Part shown: piece by piece, positions 47,601-58,300 of the stretch
Layout of the letters: each line of letters starts with the position of its first letter
Position numbering within the stretch: position 1 is the stretch's first letter
Source: Saprospiraceae bacterium
Lineage (GTDB): Bacteria > Bacteroidota > Bacteroidia > Chitinophagales > Saprospiraceae
Reading direction: 5' to 3'
Assembly (NCBI GenBank): GCA_016715465.1
Contig: JADKAA010000029.1
Coordinates: forward strand, 2,108,001-2,172,000
DNA: 64,000 nt
Notes under the pieces: generated by a model
The model's database searches: none
What the model was told of the DNA's origin: nothing
What the model saw: the letters and a program-made list of their open reading frames with translations, nothing else
Program-made: the position numbers and the translations under genes

Positions 47601-50600
47601 ATCGGAAAACGCTGGCAAACTGGTACAACCCTCCGTGGTCACTACCAAACTATATTTTCCGCTGTTTAACGGTGATGCGGATAAAATCTGAGGTGCATTG
47701 GTTGCATCCGCAAAAGTATTTGGTCCCGACCACTGGTAACTATCTGAAATGGCCGTGGTGCCAAAAATAATATTTTCACCTTCACATACCGGACTGTTTA
47801 CATTGATGTCTGGTATTGAAGGAAGTGGCCTTACGATCACCGGTATGGAAACAGGGTTTCCTGCACATCCACCCAGAAAGACTTGTAAGCTATAATTTCC
47901 ACTCATAGAAGTTGTAGCATTTGATATCAATATATTCTGACCTGTGCCAACGTCGCTTGTATCATTGTTCCAAAGGTATGTTACGTTTGGAATGGCATTA
48001 CTCATCAATTCAAGAGTTTCACCTTCACAAATAGGACTGTTGGAATTCAATACCGGTACATCCGGTAATGGATTTACAGTCAATTGAACTGGAGTCGATG
48101 GACTAATACAACCATTTACGGTAACAAACAATTCATATTTTCCACTCATGAAAAGTGCTGCATTGGGCAAACTGAAATCTTCGGCTGAAGATATATTTTC
48201 ACCACTTAAGCCCAACCAGGTATAATCAGCATTTGCAATGGTATTAGACGTAAATAAGATGATATCACCTTCACAAACAGGAGATGTAACCGATGCTGCA
48301 GGTGCAGCAGGTTTGGCTTTTATTAAGATGGAAACTTTTGACTCTTCACTGATACAACCATTGATGGAAATCCATAGTGAATAATCTCCGCTTTGAGCAG
48401 GGCTTGCGTTTATCAAATTTACTACTTCACTATTTCCCACTTCCAGACCTGCTTGGTTTTTCCAAGTATATGTTGCACCTGAAATGGTATTGGTTTGCAA
48501 TATCAGGGTTTCACCTTCGCACAAAGGAGTATTAGAGTTGATTAAAGGTAAAACAGGTTTGGCATTCACAATGACATTGACATCGCCAAGTTCACCATTA
48601 CAACCAAAAATTTCACCTTTTACTAAATAGACGCCACTCATTCCCACATTGGCATCCGTTATTTGAATGTCATTCCCATTTCCCAAAACACTTCCATCCG
48701 GCCTATACCAGGTATAAGTGACTCCACTTACTTCAGAAACATGAAGTGTAATGGTTTCTTCTTCACATAATGGACTGTTGGCGGATGCTACGGGTTTTGC
48801 AGGTAGTGCATTTACCACAACATTTACATTTGTGAGCTCGCTCGGACATCCATTGATGGTATGTTGCACACTATAATTACCCGCCTGGTTCAACTGAATA
48901 TTACCGATGTCCAATGCAGATGTAGTGCCTACAACCTGGCCTACCTGATTTTTCCATTCATAACTAGCCCCGGATACAATATTCGTTGTCAATGTAAGGT
49001 CTTCGCCTTCACACAACACCAATGTGCCCAGTATTTCCGGCAATGCAGGCTTTCCATTCACGAGCACCGTCGTTGTCGACAGGTCGCTATCACAACCATT
49101 GACCGCCAGTTTTAAACTGTAATCCCCACTCATCCCCGGTATGGCTCCGATTATTTCAAATTCGCGACTGCTGCTTATCAGGCTGCCCGTAGGATCGTAC
49201 CACTGATAACTCGCATTTGATATTACCGATGTACTGAAATATATCGTCTCGCCTTCACATACCGGACTACTTACTGTGGGTATGGGTGTGGCTGGTTTGC
49301 CATATACCAACTCCATTTCCTGTAGCTATTTCGCCTTCACATCCATTTACCTCTACTTTCAAATGGTAACTTCCTGTCATAGACGCATCTGCATCTGTTA
49401 AAATCAGATTTTGCAAATTGCCCACTACCAGACCATTTCCATCCGTCCACTCATAGTTGCCATTCACCACAAAATCTGTGGTTAGCTGTATTTCTTCACC
49501 CTCACACAATGGACTGTTGGTATTGATCACGGGTGTTGACGGCTTCCCATTCACCAATACATTTGTTTCTCCTGCTTCACTTGCACATCCGGATACCGTC
49601 ACCACCAGGGTATATTTTCCACTCGCAGTGGGCACTACACCTGTCAGGGTTACGTTTTGGGTGTTGCCAATGGTCACACCACTCTGGTCTTTCCACTCAT
49701 AGGTTGCATTGGCCACTGCTGCGGTTGATAGCATCAGATTTTCTCCTTCACACAATGGTGTCGTCGCAGTAGCTACAGGGGGTGCAGGCTTGCCATTCAC
49801 CAATACATTTACACTTCCCAATTCGCTTTCACAGCCATTTACCACTACTTTTACGGTGTAATTTCCACTCATGGCCGGTGTCGCATTGGCGATGTCATAG
49901 GTCTGATTGCTGCTGATCAATATATTGCCCGGATTATACCAGTTGTAACTCGCATTGGTTACTGCGCCCGCACTCAACTGTATGGTTTCTTCTTCACATA
50001 ATGGACTGTTGGCGGATGCTACGGGTTTTGCAGGTAGTGCATTTACCACAACATTTACATTTGTGAGCTCGCTCGGACATCCATTGATGGTATGTTGCAC
50101 ACTATAATTACCCGCCTGGTTCAACTGAATATTACCGATGTCCAATGCAGATGTAGTGCCTACAACCTGGCCTACCTGATTTTTCCATTCATAACTAGCC
50201 CCGGATACAATATTCGTTGTCAATGTAAGGTCTTCGCCTTCACACAACACCAATGTGCCCAGTATTTCCGGCAATGCAGGCTTTCCATTCACGAGCACCG
50301 TCGTTGTCGACAGGTCGCTATCACAACCATTGACCGTCAGTTTTAAACTGTAATCCCCACTCATCCCCGGTATGGCTCCGATTATTTCAAATTCGCGACT
50401 GCTGCTTATCAGGCTGCCCGTAGGATCGTACCACTGATAACTCGCATTGGATATTACCGATGTACTGAAATATATCGTCTCGCCTTCACATACCGGACTA
50501 CTTACTGTGGGTATGGGTGTGGCTGGTTTGCCATATACCAATACATTTCCTGTAGCTATTTCGCCTTCACATCCATTTACCTCTACTTTCAAATGGTAAC

Positions 50601-53600
50601 TTCCTGTCATAGACGCATCTGCATCTGTTAAAATCAGATTTTGCAAATTGCCCACTACCAGACCATTTCCATCCGTCCACTCATAGTTGCCATTCACCAC
50701 AAAATCTGTGGTTAGCTGTATTTCTTCACCTTCACACAATGGACTGTTGGTATTGATCACGGGTGTTGTCGGCTTCCCATTCACCAATACATTTGTTTCT
50801 CCTGCTTCACTTGCACATCCGGATACCGTCACCACCAGGGTATATTTTCCACTCGCAGTGGGCAATACACCTGTCAGGGTTACGTTTTGGGTGTTGCCAA
50901 TGGTCACACCACTCTGGTCTTTCCACTCATAGGTTGCATTGGCCACTGCTGCGGTTGATAACATCAGATTTTCTCCTTCACACAATGGTGTTGTTGCAGT
51001 AGCTACCGGGGTTGCCGGCTTGCCATTCACCAATACATTTACACTTCCCAATTCGCTTTCACAGCCATTTACCACTACTTTTACGGTGTAATTTCCACTC
51101 ATGGCCGGTGTCGCATTGGCGATGTCATAGGTCTGATTGCTGCTGATCAATATATTGCCCGGATTATACCAGTTGTAACTCGCATTGGTTACTGCGCCCG
51201 CACTCAACTGTATGGTTTCTTCTTCACATAATGGGCTGTTGGCGGATGCTACGGGAGTAGTTGGCTTTGCTTTCACAACCACATTAAATACCTTTGGGTC
51301 ACTCTCACAACCATTGACTGTTGCTTTAACTTCATAGGTTCCGGCATCAGATTGGCTGACATTATTTATTATTTGATCCTTCCCGCTTACCATATTGCCA
51401 CTTGGATACGTCCAGGTGTAGGTAGCTCCTGTTACCACATTGGTGGACAGCATCAGGTCATCCCCCTCGCAAAGCGGGCTGGTTACTGATCCAATTGGCA
51501 AACCAGGTTTGGCATGGATGACTACAGGAGTCGATGCAACCAGACTTTCACAACCATCTACAATGAGTTTCAATGTATAGTTGCCGCTCCATGTGGTCGT
51601 TGACAAAAGTCTTATTGGGTTTCCTAAAAAACTGGAGAAATTATCAGGTCCGAGCCACATATAGGTTGCCCCTACCACATCATTGGCAAACAAACGGAGC
51701 GTATCTTCTTCGCAAACCGGTGAATTACTGGAAATGATGGGCAGTGCAGGATTAGGTTTTACCACAACCGGTATTGTTGCTGGCATACTATTACATCCCT
51801 TTGAAGTAACAAAGAGTACATAATTCCCTGCCTTAAGCGCAGAAGCATTCAAAATTACTGGCTGCTGCACGCTGCTGGAAAAGAGATCCGGACCACTCCA
51901 TGTATAAGTTACCCCAATAGAGGTAGTACTCAGTTTTATGGTATCGCCTTCGCAAACAGGTGCATTTGAAGCTAATAAAGGCAAAGTTGGGTTGGCATTT
52001 ACTACAATTTGGGTAGACACTTCGTTGCTTTCACAACCGTCCACAATTACTTTCAATTTATAGGTGCCGCTATCTGATAGGGCTACATTTGTTATGGTTA
52101 CATTTTGATTAGTACTTGTAACAACAGGTCCTGTCCAACTGTAGGATGCACCTGCCACCAAGGGAGTAGTAATCTGAAGTTCACTTCCTTCGCACAATGG
52201 GGTATTTGATACAATGGTTGGTGCGGCTGGTTTTGCCTTTACCGTTACAGATATAGAATCAAGGTCACTGTCACAGCCGTTAACCGTAATTTTGTATTTA
52301 TAAATTCCCGAAGCAGAAACTGTAGCATTATTAATGATCGGATGTTGTACATTGCTCGTAAATCCACCTGGTCCTGTCCAAAGATAGGTTGCATTCAGCA
52401 CGGAATCTGCACTTAATAATAAATTTGCTCCTGCACAAATGGGTTCATTATAAGAAGCATCAGGCGCAACAGGTTTTGGTTTAATGACCACCGTTGTTGC
52501 TTGCTCTGCACTCTCACATCCGTTTACCGTAACTTTTAAAGTATAAATACCGGCTTGAGCCAAGACTACGTTTGACAAACTGGGGTTGAATATGGAATTT
52601 AAGGTATCCGGACCACTCCATGCAAAAACAGATAACGTGTCAGCTATAGCTGTAAACTGAAGCAGACTGCCTTCACACAATGGACCATTATTTGTAACTG
52701 ATGGGGTCGCCGGAATCGGTTTTACCTGGGCTGAGACTGTTGCCGGGCTGCTGATGCATCCCTCACTGCTGCTTATCCGGAGCGAATAATCCCCACTCAT
52801 CCTTGTCGTAGCAGAGGGTCTGAAAGGGTTTTGTTCGGTGCTTACCATAATACTGTCTGCCGTTGTTGTCCAACTATAGGTTGATGCAGCGATAAAATTG
52901 GAAGTGAATTTCAGGGTATCTCCTTCACAAATAGGCGCATTGGTTGAAATAACCGGTGTTTGTGGCTTTGCCTTGATGATCACATTCAATGAATCTTCAC
53001 TACTTTCGCAACCATCTAAGGATATCTTTAAGGTATATTTTCCGGTATTGGCCAATGAAGCAGAACTAATTACCGGATTATGAATTGGAGATAATACTCC
53101 GGGGCCAGTCCAGGTATAAATACCACCACTTATTTCCTGTGCCAGAAATTCCAACGTGTCTCCTTCACAGATTGGAGAATTGGAAATGAATTGCGGCGTA
53201 GTAGGATTGTTTTTTACATCAACAAAAACAAAAGAATCGTCACTCTTGCACCCCCCCAATTCTATAGAAAGTTGATAATTTCCAGATTCGCCGGAAGTCA
53301 TGTTGATGATTTCCGGAGTTCTGTCTGTTGAATTGCCTGGAAACCCAGGGCCAGTCCACAAGTATGTTGCTCCGGCTACAAAAGGTGTCGAAAGTTGGAG
53401 TGTGTCACCAGTGCACAGTGGTGCATTGGAATTAATGATAGGGGTGGCAGGTTTTTCCAATACAACCACATCCGTGGTTGTCGGAAAGCTTTGACATCCG
53501 TTGATTTCTACAATTAATGAATACGTTCCGGAATTGCTGGGCTTTGCATCAAATATATAAACATTCTGCTCTGTAGATCCCTCAAATGGCCCGGTCCACT

Positions 53601-55299
53601 GATATAAAGCACCCCCAATAAACTGAGAAGTAATTTCAATAGTTTGGCCTTCACAAATTGGACTGTTGCTTGATATTACAGGAGGAACCGGTCTTTCAGT
53701 TATTGTGATTACTATAAAATTCGAAATGTCTTCACAAATAATACCCGAGGTTGTTGAATATTTCCTTCGGAAATAATGCTCACCTTCGGTAAGTAAGCCG
53801 GTTGTATAATCTTTGTTATTATAATTCCCAGAAGCCGGAAAATAATTAAAGCCATCGTCGCTGTGTTCCCAAACATAAATGCCACCACCAGGTGTTGGGG
53901 TAGTTCCTGTTAAGAAAATATCACTTATTTCTCCACAAAATGATATACTTACCGGGTCACTGATAATATTGTCTTGAATGGGGCAACTGCAATTGTTTCC
54001 AACTGAAATAACCACATCATCTGAACAAGCGCCATTTGTCCAGACCAAAATGTAGTTACCCGGATTGTCAAATCCCGAAACCGTAGCGTTTGGACTATTT
54101 ATGGGAGAAATAATGGCATTGCCCGCACTGGAAGGATCTAATGACCAGATACCGGAGCCGTTAGCAGCCATGGTGACAACTGCTGTATTGAAACAGTCCT
54201 GGAAATCCGGCGGAAATCCGGCATCCTGATTTTCCACAGTAACCTTCATGGTGTCGGCGCAGGCTGTTGCATTATATATGAAATAATAATCACCTGTTGC
54301 AGCTGGATTAAAATTTACTGTGGCATTTCCTCCGGATGTGGAGGTTATACTGGCTCCAAAACCATTGTTTGTATCCTGACTCCAGGTACCTGTATTTGGT
54401 GTGGTGCCATTCAATATAATGCTGCCTCCGGCACACGAAAATTTATCGATTCCGGCACTTGGTTTGCTTTCTCCATAATATTGAAAGACTTCAGAACATC
54501 CATAAGCGTCCGTTATGGTAAGATTATAAAAGCCATTGTTGGCAGGGTTTGATCCGGCTATGTTGATATCTTCATTCGTTGTGCTCGTATTTGGGCCCGC
54601 CCATTGATAGGTTAGTGGCTTTTGGCAATCGGTAGTATTTGCTGTCAGGTCAATGTGTATGCCAGTTCCACAAGAAACAGTTGCAGTGGCTTTTGGTAGC
54701 GGTGGTTTTACACGTGGAAGATTTCCTGTATAATCCTGAGATGCTCCACCAATGGTAAAGCCACATGAAAAATCAGCACCCTGCATACAAGGTGCACTCG
54801 AATTTGGGTCTACTCCATTTTCAAAAATTCTTATATCTTCTGCGCAATTGGGTATGGGTGAAACACGAAGGCTAAAAAGCCTGATGGTATCACCGGTTGA
54901 AATATTGTTGTAAAAACTGGCTGGAGCCAAAACAGGAATGATGGAATAAAAATCATGTTGGGGCTGTGCACATGGGGCAATCAACTGATTTGTCAAAGAC
55001 CAGGTCATTGCCATTGTCCCTGTATATGTCTGGTTGTTTTGCAAAGGCATATATGACGAATCAACCTCAATGAGACTACCCGTCGGAACTAAAATGGAAT
55101 ATTGTGCATTGGACTGTACCCTTTGGGCAATGGTGGTAGCAGATCCCTGTGTGATAATGACATAACAATCAAACAGACAAGTACTTGTGTCAAATCGCAT
55201 TTGGTACTTGACACCTGTAACGCCTTGACCTTGCATAGCGAAACTTGCAAGATACATAGTAATAAAGCATACTGCTTTTAAGGTTAGGTTCCTAATCAT
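41685..55299 (-). CDS. Giant surface protein D: head domain, about 40 PKD/Ig-like repeats, six CxC modules, T9SS type B sorting domain (frameshifted in this sequence)
   Basis: Predicted T9SS cargo of about 4537 aa. A signal peptide ends at about residue 25. Residues 26-205 are the head domain shared with E and F (QMRFDTSTCLFDCYVIITQG, PLQNNQTYTG, GFTIGGASQDYTGN). The stalk has about 40 Ig/PKD-like repeats of about 82 aa (KPxxPxxxxNSPxCEGxxL, YxWTGPxGFxS, SGxYxLxVxVNGCxS) punctuated by six CxC modules of about 100 aa. The last 95 residues (LRVYDRWGNKMYDSDNG, EPWEGKFNGEYVEQGVYTF) are a gliding-motility-associated, type B sorting domain. The frame breaks at 49311-49314, where CTCC replaces TAC of the duplicate copy at the matching place. 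Unrepaired pieces are 49267-55299 and 41685-49316; the MELVYGKP start of the second piece is an artefact. A 1,230-bp internal tandem duplication covers 48751-51211. Confidence 0.87.
48751..49981 (-). repeat. 1.23-kb tandem direct repeat, copy 2 (3' copy in gene D)
   Basis: Nearly identical to 49982-51211, with about a dozen base changes seen by eye and an offset of 1231 to the left of 49311 and 1230 to the right. It encodes five Ig repeats of 82 aa. It contains the frameshift at 49311-49314. Confidence 0.93.
49982..51211 (-). repeat. 1.23-kb tandem direct repeat, copy 1 (5' copy in gene D)
   Basis: 1,230 bp, exactly 410 codons or five 82-aa repeats, with an intact frame. A 44-bp block coding for PVASANSPLCEEETI occurs at the start of each copy and a third time at 51212-51255 (one mismatch), marking the recombination junction. 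Confidence 0.93.
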
Positions 55300-55339
55300 T
55301 GGATTCTCAGTCTTTTAAAAAAATCGGTTTCTATATTTG

Positions 55340-55382
55340 ATTGCTCAGTCACTGAGACAGGGGTCTTTCGCGACTGAGCAAT
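55340..55382 (-). terminator. Candidate terminator after gene E
   Basis: An 11-bp perfect stem (ATTGCTCAGTC / GACTGAGCAAT) with a 21-nt loop that can form a small inner GAC/GTC hairpin. It starts 16 nt past the stop of gene E and ends 41 nt before the ATG of gene D. The U-rich stretch (GATTTTTTT) lies some 15 nt further, so efficiency is uncertain. Confidence 0.5.
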
Positions 55383-55397
55383 TATATACAAGGTCTA

Positions 55398-58300
55398 TTA
55401 TTCTTTCACTACCATTTTACTGGTCAAATTTCCATTAATCAAAGTATTGAAAGTGTAAATTCCGGCTGGAAGGTCTCCAACTTCAAATGTTATGGCGTGG
55501 CTTCCTCTCTCGAAATGTCTATTATATGACAATTTTGAAATTATTTCCCCCTTAATATTATAGACAAATATTTCAATTTCCGCTTCGTTTTCAAGATCAA
55601 TACCCAATTCTACCCTGTTAATGGCTGGATTTGGATATATACTCAATCTAGTTTCTGTCTCATTCAAAACATAAACCCTGGCACTATAGGATTCGCTTCC
55701 GTCAAAATCAACCTGTCTAATCCTATAATGGTGCCATCCAATACGCTCAACATTCTCGTTAAGGAACTGGTATTCCTTCACAGATTCTGTTCCAGGTTTG
55801 GGTATTACTTTGTCAGAAATGGTAATAAATGTCTTTTCATTTGGTAAATAAGCCTGAACCTCATAATAAGCCAGATTAACTTCATTGGAAGTTTGCCAGG
55901 AAATAAGGTGGCCGTCATTTAGTTTTTGAGCTTCTACTTTTACCCAGGTAACTGGCAATGCTCCAGCGGCCAAACCAAGGTCAATGTTTTCATTGAATAC
56001 CCCTGGGGACATGTTAAATACCCTTGTGGTATTTAAACCATTGCTATGGTCAACATCGCTGTTTATTACATCAGAACCCATGTTAGGATAGGTGGCATTC
56101 AAACCAGCCGGAGGTGTAAACTTATAATACATTTCTGCTTTGGGTAGATACTCTATAGTATAAATACCCTGAGCGTCGGTTACTGCAGAACCATACATCA
56201 TATTGGTACCTGCCTCATATGCTTGTACCAATACTCCGCTTAACTTTGGTTCACCTGAATCCTGAATACCATTCATATTTGAATCAAGCCAAACCAAATT
56301 TCCGGCAATCGCCATTGGATAAAATCCTGCCCCTAAATCTAATTTATTCTGCCCGGCAGCCAGAGTAAATGAATTCGTGGTAACCGGACCATTCGAATTG
56401 GTAATATCACTATCCCTAAATGGGTTTCCGCCTATAAATGGTTTGACAGCAACCAGCTTGTTATTTGGTGGCAAAATCACCTGAACATAATATGTTCCCG
56501 GAGGAGCACAGAATTCATACCATCCATCATCAGATGGTGTATTGGGTTTGTGGCCTGTTATTTGTGTGTCCCATAAGATCCAAGAACCATTAACATTACG
56601 CCATAAATTGACCTGTAAGCCGTTGATTCCATTTTCTGTGGTTTCCCATTTATCGTTTTTGTTGGCATCATACCAAACTGCATTTCCAATTCTTGAGCAA
56701 ATATAAAATCCAGCATCTATAGAAAGGTTAAATTCCCCCGCATTTAAAGTAAAGAGGCCGGTAGTACCTAATCCAAAATAACTAGACAAATCACTATCAG
56801 TAAGGGGATCTCCATTAAATGCCGTCGTAACCTCATATCCTGATGGCTTATCAAATTTTAGGTAATAATTGCCTGGAATGACGTTATCAAACCGATATGC
56901 ACCATTAGGTCCGGATGTGGTTACTGCCATCAAGGTACCTGCTTCGTTAAACAGGCTCACCTGCACATTCGCAATACCAGGTTCTCCAGGATTTTGAACA
57001 CCGTTTCCATTTTGATCGTACCAAACATAGTCTCCTATGCTACCAGTCGGCAGACTCGACTCCACAAGAATATGTAGTGTCGCATTGCTGCAAGCCATTG
57101 GGTTTCCATCGTCACAAATTTCGTATGGGAAATCTACTGGACCAATAAAGTTGGGTTCCGGACTGAATGAGTAACTGCCATCTAACTGTAAGGTAAGACT
57201 ACCTTTTCCTGGAACATTTATAGACTGTGGCGTCACCGTTGTCAGATTTCCTTCCAAATCAGTGTCATTCGCTTTCACTCCTTTGACAGCATTCGCACTT
57301 AAAGCAGTGTTAAGTGTGGTTTGAGCATAGTCATCCATGGCATTGGTGAAGTTGGTAGCTACCGAAGGGAAGATTTTAATGTAAACCCACTCTTCATCAC
57401 AATTTCCAAACGGTATTGCAGGTGTCTGACAAACCCTGTATTTAAAGGAGTCCCTTCCAATAAAACCATTTGCTGGCGTATACATTCCGGTATTGCCATT
57501 ATAGGTTCCAAATGCAGGAGGAGTAATTACTGTAGGTGCGTCCAATGTACAGTTTGGCACACTTTGACATTTATCATTGGCAAGTATGGCTATTTTTACT
57601 GCTGTGTTTTGTATAGTGGTAACATAATCATGATGCGCAATTGGTGGATTGTTAACACTCTCTTCTTCAAGTACCGTAATGCTCAAAGGTACATTCACAC
57701 AATTATCTCCCTGGCAAACAGGAACTAAGAAATTATACTCACCCACCATACTGCAAATAAATGTATAGTTGCCATTTGAGAAAATAGTTGGTAAACACGC
57801 ACTTGGGTTTAATGGATTTGGTATTGCACTTTGATAATCCGAACCTAATGTTCCATCGTTGGTTGTTAAATCACCTGTAAGTTCGATATCCTTATAGGTA
57901 ACTCCAAAATCAGGATGGTAACAGTCATTTCTAACATACACCGTTATTTCGGCAGGTGGTGAGACACAGCCTGCAACGGTCTGAATTACGCTAATGGTAT
58001 AAACTCCTTCTTGATCTGGTATCATTGTAACAGAATTGGACATACTGCTACCCAATCCCGCTTCAGGTGCAGAGGCAGACCAGCTATAGGCTGCCCCTGG
58101 GACAAATTGCAGACTGAGGTTAACAGTTGAACCTGTGCATGCAGGATTAGGGTTTGCAGCAAGGCCAATAGGAGCAACTGCACTTGGGTCCACCAGGGTC
58201 ACCGGTCCGGCAAATGCATCGGATACGCAATTGAATGCATTGGTCAATTCAAAATTTGTATATTCTGCTGCTATTAAGCTATTCAAAATTGCCACACCAG

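Larger units (their letters stand above)
42000..53720 (-). repeat. Array of about 40 PKD/Ig-like repeats with CxC modules in protein D
   Basis: Period about 82 aa, different in sequence from the BIG2-like repeats of A-C. After an initial CxC module just upstream in the gene, five further CxC modules interrupt the array at irregular intervals (for example between repeats 27 and 28, 31 and 32, 34 and 35, 36 and 37). Boundaries are approximate. Confidence 0.8.

Noticed and set aside
49267..49316. Reading D as two overlapping genes
   Set aside because: MELVYGKP starts mid-repeat, and the intact duplicate copy shows the correct continuous frame.
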